64,000 nt of DNA, taken from NCBI RefSeq assembly GCF_015550595.1, contig NZ_JADNBB010000023.1, forward strand, positions 1 through 64,000, in the 5' to 3' direction. Shown piece by piece: positions 18,023-27,318 of the stretch (position 1 is the first letter of the stretch; the number at the start of each line of letters is the position of its first letter). Under the pieces are notes generated by a model that was given only the letters and a program-made list of their open reading frames with translations, was not told the DNA's origin and ran no database searches. The stretch comes from Parabacteroides goldsteinii. Lineage in GTDB: Bacteria; Bacteroidota; Bacteroidia; Bacteroidales; Tannerellaceae. A program made the position numbers and the translations under genes.

Positions 18023-18148
18023 TTGGCAGTGTTTTGCCATTTAAAACGCAATGTTTTGCCATGCTGATGGCAGAGCCTTGCCAATACGATGGCAGAGTTC
18101 TGCCAATAGGGTGGCAGAGTCTTGCCAATACGATGGCAAAACATTCAG
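18023..18148. repeat. 22-bp tandem palindromic array A
   Basis: Successive units start at 18023, 18045, 18067, 18089, 18111 and 18133, an exact 22-bp period. The best units read ATGGCAGAG/TTCTGCCA plus AATAGG or AATACG, so each unit carries a TGGCA...TGCCA inverted repeat and can form a small hairpin. The array lies in the 235-bp gap between the phosphopantetheinyl transferase and the AsmA-like gene. Unit-to-unit similarity is high in the last four and weaker in the first two. It has no spacers and is not CRISPR. Confidence 0.8.
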
Positions 18149-18234
18149 CTGCCTTAGAACCCTAAACATAATAACAGTTATCTTGTTTTAATTTATAGAG
18201 TCTTTGCTTTACCGGATAACGTTTATAATAAGAT

Positions 18235-21200
18235 ATGGGGCAGAAAAAGAAAATAGCAAAATATATTTTCCCGGTAATCGGATTGCTGGTTGTGTTGCTT
18301 ACTGCCCTGAACCTGTATCTGAACCATCGGCTTGAACGGTATCTGAAAAAGGAGCTGAGCCGCCGGACGACAGAGGCTACGGATGGCTTTTATAATCTTT
18401 CGTTTGATGATCTGTCTATCGGTTTCATAAAAGGGGAGTTGAAGATAAAAGGCGTCAGGCTTATGCCCGATACGACAGTTTTCCGGCAATGGGCGGCTAT
18501 CGACAGTCTTCCGCAGACTTATGTGAAGGCGGAGATCGGCGTGATCGATTTTAAAGGGGTGAATCTGACATGGCGTTGGAGTTATAAGAAGCTACACTTT
18601 AACTCCTTTGAGATTAAGGATCCGGAGATAGAAATATTCGATTCGTATAACTCCGGGCGCATGGAGAAGAAAGTCCGGAATGTCAGTTCCAAATCATTGT
18701 ACGAGGTCATTTCACCGTATATAAATGTGTTGAGTGTGCGGACGCTGAACCTGGAAGATGCGAGTGTCTCTTATACGGTAGAGAATCCGGTGACACCGAT
18801 CCTGTATGCATTGACCGATGTCAGTTTCCGTGCATATGATTTCAGGCTGGATGAAAATTCATCCCGAAGCGGCAAATTGCTCTACTGCGATAATTTTGAG
18901 TTTGTAACCAACCGGCCTCAGACACTTCTCGCCAATAACGATTTCGTGTTGAAAACAGACAGTATCAAGCTGAGTACGCTGGATTCGATCATTTATATAG
19001 AAAAAATCAACCTGATCCCACAGGAGAAATTGTGGGTAGAGAAAAACCAGAAACCGGATAGCTATGTGGATGCATTGGTCCGGACGATTGAAGTAAACGG
19101 CATACAGTTTAGACGGGAAGAGGCTCTGAATTATCTGACAGCCCGTTCCTTTGATATCTCATCGTCGGATATCCGGGTGTTTAACCTGGCGGCTAATACG
19201 GCACCTAAAGACAAAACGGTCGATACACCTGCTCCCATGAATACCGATTCATTGGTACAGGCCTTGTCTCTTTATGATATTATATCACCGGTATTACATA
19301 GTGTTGCTATTCAGTCCATCGGTATCCGGGAGGCCAAAGTAGCCTATTCGCAGGCAGTGAAAGATTCTGTCGAGGTCTATAAATTGGATAATTTTAATTT
19401 TCAGGCGAATGAATTCCTGGTAGATTCGGTTTCCGAAGTGAAGCATGGTTTATGGTATTCGCGCAGTTTTGCTTTTGAAGCAACAGGGATCAGCGGGATG
19501 ATGACGGCCCGTAACCATCGCCTGGATGTGGAACGTATGGCACTGAACACGGAGACCGGCGATTTCAGTATTGAGAATATCCGGTTGAAACCTATCTCCG
19601 TTAGATCGCGCAACGATTATATGTCGGGCAGTATCGATACGATCGCTATAAAAGGTTTACTGTATGATAAAGGGATCAGTGCCGGTCTGTTTAAGATAGA
19701 TCGTCCGAACCTCCGGTACAATAAGGCACCTTCTTATAATAAGGTGAATAAAGAACAGAAAATGCCGGTCGATACCCGGGCGGATATTGAAGGTATATTG
19801 AATCCGTTACTCCAATATTTATCTATTAAACAGATTCGTCTGAATCATGCTTTTGTCACGTTGAACGATAGGAGTGTTCCTGATCCTGTCGTTTATAAAC
19901 TGAAAGATTTCAATTTCTATGCAACCGATTTCCTGATAGACGACAGTACGAACCGGAGCAACGGATTGTTTTTCCAGTGCGATAATTTTGGATTCAGTCT
20001 AAAGGACTTTGATAATTACCTGCCGGGAAAAGAATACCGTTTGTATGTGGGTAAAGGTGATTTCTCCACTCAGAAAGGCCTGTTTCGTTTACAGGATGTA
20101 AAGTTGATCCCGCAGGACTCGTTATGGGAAAAGGCTTCGAAGTCGCATATAAGGTTTGAGGCCCCTTTAGTTTCGGTTTCCGGAATGAACCGTTTACCGG
20201 ATAAACTTGCCCGAAGCCTGGAAACAGGAGCCGTTCATCTGAAGTCGCCGTATCTGGAGGTCGTCAATAAGGATGGGGCTTTCTTTAAAGCCGGACTGAA
20301 AGATATAGGTATCAGTAAAATTATATGGGACAGCCTGCATTTTGCTGTCGGCGATATTTCATTGGCAGATCCTGTTTTTTCTTATAAGCCGGGGAATGTT
20401 CCGGATAAGGATAAAAAGAAACCTGCCGTAAGCGAGTTGGAGGATGTGTATGAAATGCTCGGGCGTTTTACGCCTGACCTTTCGCTGGAAAAATTGGATA
20501 TATCGAATGCCGTATTGAATAACGATACGGCCAGCCTGCTATTGGAAGGATTACATGTCAATGCAGCAGACCGTCTGTTTAAGCTGAAAACAATCCGGTT
20601 CAATACGAAAGACCTGTCCTTCCCATTGGATAATGGCTTTTATACATTGAGTATCGGTGAAGTGAGTCTGAATAATACGCAGCTCGACCTGGCAGATATT
20701 CACCTGCTTTCCAAATATCCCAAAATGGAATTTGCCTATCTCCAACCCGAACATAAGGACTGGTTTGATGTCAAAGTGGGACGTTTGAATCTTGCGGGGA
20801 TCGATTTGCCGGCCTGGATTACACAGAAAGTGATAAAAGTAAGAAAAGTGCAGGTGGATGATGCCGTCCTTCAGAATTTTAAGAACCAACAAATAATCGT
20901 ACCCCGTCATATTGTTCCGATGATTTACTCCGGTCTGCAGAAAGCTCCGGTTAAACTAGCTGTCGATAGCCTGGATGTCAATAACTTTTCTGTCGTTTAT
21001 GAAGAGCTGGCCCGGAAAGGAATAAAACCGGGAAAATTATTCTTTACGGAGATGAACGGCAAGTTTTCCGGATTTACCAATATCGTTACCCGTCCGGATC
21101 AGTATATCCGCCTCGACGCAAATGGAAAGCTGATGGGAGCAGGCTATTTTACAGCTACCTGGTTGTTGCCAGTCGATTCATTGAACGATCGTTTTATCCT

Positions 21201-21729
21201 GAATGCCCATATGAAAGATTTCGACCTGACAGCTTTGAATGAATTGATAACCCCACTGGCATTTGCCAAGATCGAAAGCGGTAAACTGGATGATTTTACA
21301 TTTAGTACGGAAGCCTCCAGCAAAGGAGCTAACGTTGATATGCTCTTCCTTTATCGAGACCTGAAAGCAGAACTCTTCAAAGAAAAGCATGGGGAGGTGA
21401 TCGATAATAAGTTTTTATCACGTCTGGCAAACCTGGTGTTGAAACATGATAACCCGGATCATCCGGAAAAGGGAGGGCATAAACCCAGGCAGTCTCACCT
21501 GACAATTGAACGGGACCCTTATCATTCTACATTTAATTATTTATGGCAAATATTGCGTCCGCCCCTGATCGAGTCGGTGGGCGTTTCTAAAAAGACACAG
21601 GATGTCGCCAAAGAAGTCAGCGGCTTTTTAACTAAAATAAAGAATTTCTTTCATCCCAAAAGAACCAAAGCGCAGGCCGAAAAGAAAGGTGATAAAAACG
21701 AAATAACGGATGAACTTATCCGGAGATAA
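18235..21729 (+). CDS. Giant AsmA-like envelope protein
   Basis: A protein of 1164 residues with one N-terminal membrane anchor (IFPVIGLLVVLLTALNLYL). A very long beta-rich periplasmic region follows, in which a module recurs: IxxxxLxxAxVxY, then an isoleucine-rich strand block, seen in IGIREAKVAYSQ, IRLNHAFVTLND and LDISNAVLNNDT. The C-terminus is basic with a predicted helix (VAKEVSGFLTKIKNFFHPKR). The layout resembles AsmA-like/TamB-type proteins that form hydrophobic grooves for lipid transport between membranes. I recognise no named family, so the functional idea is inference from architecture. Confidence 0.75.
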   Translation: MGQKKKIAKYIFPVIGLLVVLLTALNLYLNHRLERYLKKELSRRTTEATDGFYNLSFDDLSIGFIKGELKIKGVRLMPDTTVFRQWAAIDSLPQTYVKAEIGVIDFKGVNLTWRWSYKKLHFNSFEIKDPEIEIFDSYNSGRMEKKVRNVSSKSLYEVISPYINVLSVRTLNLEDASVSYTVENPVTPILYALTDVSFRAYDFRLDENSSRSGKLLYCDNFEFVTNRPQTLLANNDFVLKTDSIKLSTLDSIIYIEKINLIPQEKLWVEKNQKPDSYVDALVRTIEVNGIQFRREEALNYLTARSFDISSSDIRVFNLAANTAPKDKTVDTPAPMNTDSLVQALSLYDIISPVLHSVAIQSIGIREAKVAYSQAVKDSVEVYKLDNFNFQANEFLVDSVSEVKHGLWYSRSFAFEATGISGMMTARNHRLDVERMALNTETGDFSIENIRLKPISVRSRNDYMSGSIDTIAIKGLLYDKGISAGLFKIDRPNLRYNKAPSYNKVNKEQKMPVDTRADIEGILNPLLQYLSIKQIRLNHAFVTLNDRSVPDPVVYKLKDFNFYATDFLIDDSTNRSNGLFFQCDNFGFSLKDFDNYLPGKEYRLYVGKGDFSTQKGLFRLQDVKLIPQDSLWEKASKSHIRFEAPLVSVSGMNRLPDKLARSLETGAVHLKSPYLEVVNKDGAFFKAGLKDIGISKIIWDSLHFAVGDISLADPVFSYKPGNVPDKDKKKPAVSELEDVYEMLGRFTPDLSLEKLDISNAVLNNDTASLLLEGLHVNAADRLFKLKTIRFNTKDLSFPLDNGFYTLSIGEVSLNNTQLDLADIHLLSKYPKMEFAYLQPEHKDWFDVKVGRLNLAGIDLPAWITQKVIKVRKVQVDDAVLQNFKNQQIIVPRHIVPMIYSGLQKAPVKLAVDSLDVNNFSVVYEELARKGIKPGKLFFTEMNGKFSGFTNIVTRPDQYIRLDANGKLMGAGYFTATWLLPVDSLNDRFILNAHMKDFDLTALNELITPLAFAKIESGKLDDFTFSTEASSKGANVDMLFLYRDLKAELFKEKHGEVIDNKFLSRLANLVLKHDNPDHPEKGGHKPRQSHLTIERDPYHSTFNYLWQILRPPLIESVGVSKKTQDVAKEVSGFLTKIKNFFHPKRTKAQAEKKGDKNEITDELIRR

Positions 21730-21780
21730 AGTGTTTTATATCAAAGAGCGTTGTTTTGTAGATAAATAATAAACGAATAC

Positions 21781-22047
21781 ATGGAATATGATATAGTTCA
21801 TCACCCGGAGAAATATCGCTTCGAGGTGAAAACGAATGATTTAACGGCCTTTGTACAATACAGGCTTGTCGGTAATAATCTGGATATTATTCACACAATA
21901 GTTCCGGAACCTCTGGAGGGGCAAGGTATTGCCGCTTCCTTAGTGAAAGCGGCTTTCGACTACGCATTAGAGAATCAATTAAAGCCACGGGCAATCTGCT
22001 CGTACGCTGTTGCATGGTTAAAAAGACATCAGGAATATGCAAGATAA
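21781..22047 (+). CDS. Small GNAT-type acetyltransferase
   Basis: A protein of 88 residues of the short Acetyltransf_CG family (PF14542, YjdJ-like). The acetyl-CoA-binding turn is PEPLEGQGIAASLVKAA, followed by a helix and the strand ending RAICSYAVAWLKRH. The N-terminal receptor-binding arm of larger GNATs is absent, as normal for this family. Its substrate is unknown. It lies 51 bp after the AsmA-like gene and converges on the pentapeptide-repeat gene. Confidence 0.85.
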   Translation: MEYDIVHHPEKYRFEVKTNDLTAFVQYRLVGNNLDIIHTIVPEPLEGQGIAASLVKAAFDYALENQLKPRAICSYAVAWLKRHQEYAR

Positions 22048-22065
22048 CCAGTTTGAAAATGATGA

Positions 22066-22713
22066 TTATCCTTTGATTGTAACACCCAGTAAATGGGCTA
22101 GTTCAAGTGCTTGCAGGGAAGTTACTGCAGCTCCACGTAACTCACAACCTGTAATGGGACTTATCCGTATGCCGGATATGTCGCAGTTGCTTAAATCTGT
22201 ACCTTTCAAGGAAGTACGGTAAAATTCCGCTTCTTTCAGGTTACACGCATCGAATACCGTATAGGCAAACCGGCAACTTTCTAACGAACCATTTTTCAGG
22301 TCGCATTGGTTGAAGCCCACATATTTCAGTTTGCTCATGGTCAGGTTGATATATTCAGCTTTGCAGTTGCTGAAAGTAATATGATTTAATGATGATTCCG
22401 AGAAGTTCACACCGATCAGTTTACAATCGATAAACTCGACACGATGGAAGCCGGATTCGGATAAATTGACATTCGAAAGATCGCAGTTCCGGAAGATTAT
22501 ATCGCTGAACTGCGATTTTTTTATGCCACAACCGATCAGCATACAGTTCGTGAACAGACAGGATTGCATATTTATATTTTTTGTCTTGATCTCAAATACC
22601 CGTTGGTTTTTGAAAGAATATTCCGTCACGTCTTCTCCGTCTTTCAGGAGTGTCTCGTCCAATAGGGCATCTTCTTTTAAAACAGCTGTTACCCGGGGAG
22701 CAGTTATCTTCAT
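22066..22713 (-). CDS. Pentapeptide-repeat protein
   Basis: A protein of 215 residues, mostly built of imperfect pentapeptide repeats of the A(N/D)LxN type: NCDLSNVNLSESGFHRVEF, DCKLIGVNFSES, NCDISGIRI. These wind into a right-handed quadrilateral beta-helix. No signal peptide or catalytic motif is visible. Some family members mimic DNA and inhibit gyrase, but nothing here points to that specifically. It is the last gene of the minus-strand run that begins with the ferredoxin, 37 bp after the beta-helix/PDZ gene. Confidence 0.88.
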   Translation of the reverse strand: MKITAPRVTAVLKEDALLDETLLKDGEDVTEYSFKNQRVFEIKTKNINMQSCLFTNCMLIGCGIKKSQFSDIIFRNCDLSNVNLSESGFHRVEFIDCKLIGVNFSESSLNHITFSNCKAEYINLTMSKLKYVGFNQCDLKNGSLESCRFAYTVFDACNLKEAEFYRTSLKGTDLSNCDISGIRISPITGCELRGAAVTSLQALELAHLLGVTIKG

Positions 22714-22750
22714 GATATATCTTTTTTTAATAAGCCGGTAAAGATAATTA

Positions 22751-25141
22751 TTATTTAGTGAGTTTGTCCAGTAATTTTCCCGGGATCGTGACTTTGTTCT
22801 CCTTCTGTGTCCTGAATATTATAAATTCTATATCTTTCGATTTGTCGATATTCTGAAGTGCGTCCTGCATCTCCTTCAGGTTATTTACCGGAGTTTTTCC
22901 TATCTGGATAATAACGTCGTTGGGACGTATGTAATCCCGTAGTTTACCTCCCAGCGCATTGACGGAAATGACATATACACCCCGTTCGGAGTCCATTCCC
23001 GTGGCCGAGCGTTCGCCCAATGTCTGCAAACTTTTGATCGTGGCACCGCACCAGTCGGTAATATCGCTGTCGGCGTGGCCGGCGATCATGATCGGTGTCG
23101 GCATTTCGGGCGTATGAGCGATCGCTTTCAGGCGGGGAGAGACAACGCCGAACTGATCCATGGCAAAATTGTGGAAACTGCCTTTGGTGATTGCTTCGGA
23201 ATCGTCGGGAACGGTGAAATCTCCTTTTGCCGGGTTGCGGAATTGTATGGGAGTGACGATGGAATGTTCGTCCGTATCGTTCTTGCGTGCGGCGGCATGC
23301 GACAAGCTGTCTGTAAAAATGTTGTAGTCTACCAGCAATCCCCATTCACGTATGCCGATCGGTTTATATTCGGTCATGACAATATTGCGTGTGAAGACAT
23401 CGCCGCTGTTATTAAACCAGACATGCGGATGGAAGGAGTTGTTGATCATAATGTTGTTTTCGACTATGCGGTAGAAACCTTCTCTCAGCTTGATCCCTCC
23501 GTTGAGGCAGAGGTTGTTATATATATGGTAATTGCTGGAACCGTCATCCAGGTCGATGTCCCACCCCCGGTCGCAACGGAAACGGTTGTTTCTCATAACG
23601 GTGGTCTGGCAGGCATCCGCCAGGATCAGGGCCGGGTCTTTGGCGGCGATCGATTCCATTTCCTGATATTTGGGATGCCAATAGCGGTCGCGTCCCCAGG
23701 AGTTGAAAGAGCCGTGGTCGCCGGTTTCTTTGACTGTGTCGAAAATATCATTGAATTCCAGGATATGGCCGCCCCATGTCCCTTCGCTGACATTGATTCC
23801 GGCACGGGGAGTATCGTAAATACTGTTGTGGCTGACGGTAATGGCCTGGCACATGGATAATTCGACCCCTGTGATCTGCTTTTCGAACAGTCCGATCGAA
23901 TGGATCAGGTTGTCGTATACGAGGCATTGAGCCGGGTAATTATTATTTTGGGGGCCTTTCTCATGATCGATTTGTTCGTAGGGGACAAATTCTGCATATT
24001 CGAAACTGGGTGAACGGACACCGGCGGGATCACCGACAAAGCAGACGGCACTCGCTCCGATTTGTGTAAGGTGAGAACCTGATATTTCCGAATGGCGGTT
24101 ATAATAGGAGAAGAATACGGCATTTCCTCCCAGGTTGTGCAGGTAACAATTACGCAGTGCACAATATTCTGTTCCTTCGAAGAAAACGGCTGCTCCCCGG
24201 TAGATCGTCCAGTCTGAACGGAGTAGCTGCTCGTAAGGTTCCATAAATGTACGGAGGGTTTGTGTCAGTTCCAACCCGTCGACCGTGATGTTTTTTACCG
24301 GGTTGGTTTCCGTACCCCGGAATTCGATCAGGTGTCTGAGTTGGGGAGATTCGAAAAGGGCCTCGGATACGTTCTCTCCTTCAAGCGGGTAATAATATAA
24401 AACCTGCTCGTCGGCTGCATAGAACCATTCGCCGGGAGCGTCCAGTTCTTCGAATATATTCTCGACCATCCGGTTGTCCGGGTGAAGTCCCGACTGGCGG
24501 TTATTTTGCCAACCACCTTCCATCGTTAGTTCTCCTTTCTTATTTTTTCCGGTGATGAGGTAATGGAAATCGCCCCAGTCATGCCTGTGCATGGCGTGTA
24601 GATAACCTCCGGCCGGATTTTTCCATTTCTTTACCCGTTCAGGTGCCGTGGCCTGGGCGGAAGTCCCGTTGAAGCGGACTGCTTTCTCATCGAAGTTAGG
24701 ATAGCGGGCCATGTGTCGCAGTTGTCCGTCGACAACCAATATATCCATGACCGGATTACCACTTACTTTGGCTTTCATAATTCCTTTTTTGTAAGGTGTC
24801 CATTGCAGGGATAGTGGTATTCCTCCTGAAAGAACTACCTGTTCGCCGGGATAGGCTTTTACAGATAACTGCCGGGTATCGTTCCCGTCCTGGGGTGTGA
24901 AAACGATGGGTTTGTCGAGTATATATTTCCCTTCGCGCAGGTAGATAACGATCTCTCCTTTTTCTGTCCGGGCTTTTTCCAATGCAACCTGAATACGGTT
25001 GAATGGATTTTGAACACTTCCGTCACCATTGGCTTTCCCTGTCGGGGAAACGAAAATCTCTGATTGTGCCGATATCGGCAATGCTATAAAGGCTAGCAGT
25101 ATTGGAAATAAAGCTTTCAGTACGTTGCTTTTCATTCTCAA
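22751..25141 (-). CDS. Secreted right-handed beta-helix protein with PDZ domain
   Basis: A protein of 796 residues with a signal peptide (ALFPILLAFIALPISAQS). The opening IFVSPTGKANGDGS...PFNRIQVAL is typical of pectate-lyase-like beta-helix proteins. The central 450 residues have recurrent strand/turn patterns such as NCYLHNLGGNAVFF, HNSIYDTPRAGINVSEG and ENNIMINNS. About residues 700-790 form a PDZ domain (GVYVISVNALGGKLRDYIRPNDVIIQIGKTPVNNLKEM). The pairing of a lyase-like helix with a PDZ tail is unusual. A polysaccharide-modifying role is possible; catalytic residues are not assigned. Confidence 0.85.
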   Translation of the reverse strand: MRMKSNVLKALFPILLAFIALPISAQSEIFVSPTGKANGDGSVQNPFNRIQVALEKARTEKGEIVIYLREGKYILDKPIVFTPQDGNDTRQLSVKAYPGEQVVLSGGIPLSLQWTPYKKGIMKAKVSGNPVMDILVVDGQLRHMARYPNFDEKAVRFNGTSAQATAPERVKKWKNPAGGYLHAMHRHDWGDFHYLITGKNKKGELTMEGGWQNNRQSGLHPDNRMVENIFEELDAPGEWFYAADEQVLYYYPLEGENVSEALFESPQLRHLIEFRGTETNPVKNITVDGLELTQTLRTFMEPYEQLLRSDWTIYRGAAVFFEGTEYCALRNCYLHNLGGNAVFFSYYNRHSEISGSHLTQIGASAVCFVGDPAGVRSPSFEYAEFVPYEQIDHEKGPQNNNYPAQCLVYDNLIHSIGLFEKQITGVELSMCQAITVSHNSIYDTPRAGINVSEGTWGGHILEFNDIFDTVKETGDHGSFNSWGRDRYWHPKYQEMESIAAKDPALILADACQTTVMRNNRFRCDRGWDIDLDDGSSNYHIYNNLCLNGGIKLREGFYRIVENNIMINNSFHPHVWFNNSGDVFTRNIVMTEYKPIGIREWGLLVDYNIFTDSLSHAAARKNDTDEHSIVTPIQFRNPAKGDFTVPDDSEAITKGSFHNFAMDQFGVVSPRLKAIAHTPEMPTPIMIAGHADSDITDWCGATIKSLQTLGERSATGMDSERGVYVISVNALGGKLRDYIRPNDVIIQIGKTPVNNLKEMQDALQNIDKSKDIEFIIFRTQKENKVTIPGKLLDKLTK

Positions 25142-25184
25142 TTAGATTTAAAATTGTTTATTAGTGTATAGTATCTTTTTCCTT

Positions 25185-25871
25185 TTACATAGTAGCGATC
25201 TGTTTGGACAGGATAGGACTGTAGGCCAGATAATTCTGATTATTGGCATAAATAAACAACAGCGAACCACCCTTGATCGTATTAATGATCGGTTTGCTGA
25301 CCGACTGTGGCAGGGCCGGACAACCGAAGCTGCGTCCCAGACGACCGGATGAAGCGATAACGGAAGGGTTGGAGTAAGCCGCCCCATGAATCACGATCGC
25401 CCTCTCTTTGGCACGGTCGTTAATCCCTTTTTCCAGACCGTTTAGTACTAATGAATAACCGTTTTTTCCCTGATAAGTATTTTCTGTCAGAAAGAATCCC
25501 AATGAACTTTTGAGAGACCCGTTCTCGTTGGAGAAAGAGGTGGCATAATTTCCACCGCTATTCTTCCCATGGGAGACGAGCGAGGTGAACAACAACTTTT
25601 TATGTCTCATATCGAATACATAAAAACGTTCCTCCGTAGAAGGTTTGCTGAAATCGACCAGCGTAAGTATCTCTTTGCTTTTTTGTTCGATCTTATTATA
25701 TCCGGCTATGGCCTGTTCGAAGGCTGCATAATTGACAACCCCTTCCAGTTCCATTTCCATATATAACTGTCGGCAGCTTGAAGTTGCAGACGTGCGTGGC
25801 ACCGGCCGACTCATCGAAGAGAAGTTTACCGGGATAAACAGAAGGAACAGATATAAGAAAATTTTGTGCAT
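25185..25871 (-). CDS. Murein L,D-transpeptidase catalytic domain protein (YkuD_2)
   Basis: A protein of 228 residues with a signal peptide (IFLYLFLLFIPVNFS). It matches the YkuD_2 family (PF13645), seen in AIVIHGAAYSNPSVIASSG and the active-site segment LGRSFGCPALPQS, where Cys is the likely nucleophile and the His of IHG its partner. Family members are thought to act on peptidoglycan in the periplasm. It sits 33 bp downstream of a second, unrelated L,D-transpeptidase and 43 bp upstream of the beta-helix/PDZ gene. Confidence 0.88.
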   Translation of the reverse strand: MHKIFLYLFLLFIPVNFSSMSRPVPRTSATSSCRQLYMEMELEGVVNYAAFEQAIAGYNKIEQKSKEILTLVDFSKPSTEERFYVFDMRHKKLLFTSLVSHGKNSGGNYATSFSNENGSLKSSLGFFLTENTYQGKNGYSLVLNGLEKGINDRAKERAIVIHGAAYSNPSVIASSGRLGRSFGCPALPQSVSKPIINTIKGGSLLFIYANNQNYLAYSPILSKQIATM

Positions 25872-25904
25872 GTCAGTGTGAATCAGACTGCAAAGTTATA
25901 ATTT

Positions 25905-26909
25905 TTAATCAAAAACAAAAACAAGAGTTCCCTCGATAGGTGCCCAATCGTAAATAAATTTAGCATGTGAGGTTGCATTCCTGACGCACATGTGGGAACG
26001 GGGAGTCGTACCCAGCGATGGGCTGAATTCAATCAGATTCTTTCGTGGCGCATTGACAGGTACGCCATGTATATAGCCTCCGTTGGTAAAGCGGCTGGCA
26101 TAAGGAGCAAAGCCTCCGGTCTCCGTCGTCCCGTCTACCAGATAGATCATCCGTGGCTTCTTTTCCTGGATTACGAAAATGCCGGGAGGGGTTTCCTGGG
26201 CATAAGGAGGCCTGTGCAAGCCGGTGGTTGCCGGGTTCATACTTCTGACCAGCCATTTGTCACCAACGTGTTCCATTGTCGCTATATTCTGGTTTTTTGT
26301 ATCGACAAAGATTGCCTTTCTGAATACAACTGTGTCGGCGATGGTTTCGATATATTTGCGGGGCACCATCCATTCTTTTCCCGTATGTACGGAAGCTACC
26401 TTTATAAAGTTGGTATAATCTTCCAGGTGTTTCACCAGCGAACCGTCGCGACCGTATAACTCAGGGACGGAGGTATCGGTCGGTAAATAAAGCGGTACGC
26501 CCTGGAAACGTTCTACTCCCAGCGAGTCGGCGATGCGGCGGTAAGAGTCGCGGTGATAGTTCCTGACTAAGGGAGCTTCACCGTTCTTGTTCCTGTAGTT
26601 TTGTAGGATCGACCAGGTGGCCGGTTCCCGTTGGGTCGACTCGAGCCATGTAAGCCGTTCGCGTATCTTATCCCATTGGAATTCGCGGGTGGTATCTTTG
26701 TAAGGATAGCTGTCGGCCAGGGTATGCTGGTCGTAAAGTAGCTCCTTTTCAATGATAATTTCTTTGGGAGCCACTTCCACCTCTTCCGCAACATCGACAA
26801 CTGTCGAGTCCGGTACGGATAAATCACCGGATACGGGTTTGTCCGTCTTCGTTGTACAATAACTGAGGGCAACGAGACAAAATACCGGAAATAAGACCGC
26901 TCTTTTCAT
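25905..26909 (-). CDS. L,D-transpeptidase (YkuD family) lipoprotein
   Basis: A protein of 334 residues with a lipoprotein-type signal (AVLFPVFCLVALSYC, lipobox-like LSYC). The C-terminal YkuD catalytic domain has GGYIHGVPV and the active-site block TTPRSHMCVRNATSHAKFIYDW, with the nucleophilic Cys in SHMCVRN. It would form 3-3 crosslinks in peptidoglycan or attach proteins to it. The N-terminal 150 residues form a long linker or helper domain. It lies 31 bp after the ferredoxin gene. Confidence 0.9.
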   Translation of the reverse strand: MKRAVLFPVFCLVALSYCTTKTDKPVSGDLSVPDSTVVDVAEEVEVAPKEIIIEKELLYDQHTLADSYPYKDTTREFQWDKIRERLTWLESTQREPATWSILQNYRNKNGEAPLVRNYHRDSYRRIADSLGVERFQGVPLYLPTDTSVPELYGRDGSLVKHLEDYTNFIKVASVHTGKEWMVPRKYIETIADTVVFRKAIFVDTKNQNIATMEHVGDKWLVRSMNPATTGLHRPPYAQETPPGIFVIQEKKPRMIYLVDGTTETGGFAPYASRFTNGGYIHGVPVNAPRKNLIEFSPSLGTTPRSHMCVRNATSHAKFIYDWAPIEGTLVFVFD

Positions 26910-26940
26910 ACTGGTTTCTTGAGTGAGACATTTGTCTCAC

Positions 26941-27129
26941 TCAATCATATTTAATAACGTTGACCGGACAGCTTTCAGCAGCTTCTTTTATTCCTTCTTC
27001 GTAGTCGTTAAAGTTTACTCCTTCATTTACGTGGGAACGGTCAGTTACGTGAAAAACTTCCGGGCAGATGCCTTCGCAAGTACCGCAAGCGATACAGTCC
27101 TCTTCTATCCAAACACTTTTAATTGCCAT
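26941..27129 (-). CDS. Single-cluster 4Fe-4S ferredoxin
   Basis: A ferredoxin of 62 residues from the Met of MAIKSVWIEEDC; an upstream in-frame ATG would add 13 residues without family support. The cluster ligands are in DCIACGTCEGICP and the distal Cys in AAESCPVNVIKYD. One CxxCxxC motif plus a far Cys gives a single 4Fe-4S cluster. It is a cytosolic electron carrier, and its partner is not apparent. Placement directly before two L,D-transpeptidase genes is curious and may reflect only co-transcription. Confidence 0.9.
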   Translation of the reverse strand: MAIKSVWIEEDCIACGTCEGICPEVFHVTDRSHVNEGVNFNDYEEGIKEAAESCPVNVIKYD

Positions 27130-27318
27130 AGTTGTATACATTAAAGATGATTTATATAAGCATAACAAATCAAGGGGTGAAATGGTTGATGTAATTTATA
27201 CACGAAATGAAGACCGATTAAAACTAATTTAACGCTTAAGTCGCTATGAATTAAAATTATTTTACTATGTTTACAGCACATAAAATCTTTGATTAACTAT
27301 TCATAAACTAAAAACAAC

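Noticed and set aside
18023-18148. 22-bp arrays considered as a second CRISPR
   Set aside because: Units are directly contiguous with no spacers, are only 22 bp and diverge between copies.
23075-23860. 261-codon open frame antisense to the beta-helix/PDZ gene
   Set aside because: Shadow of the real gene; no recognisable domain and no start context.
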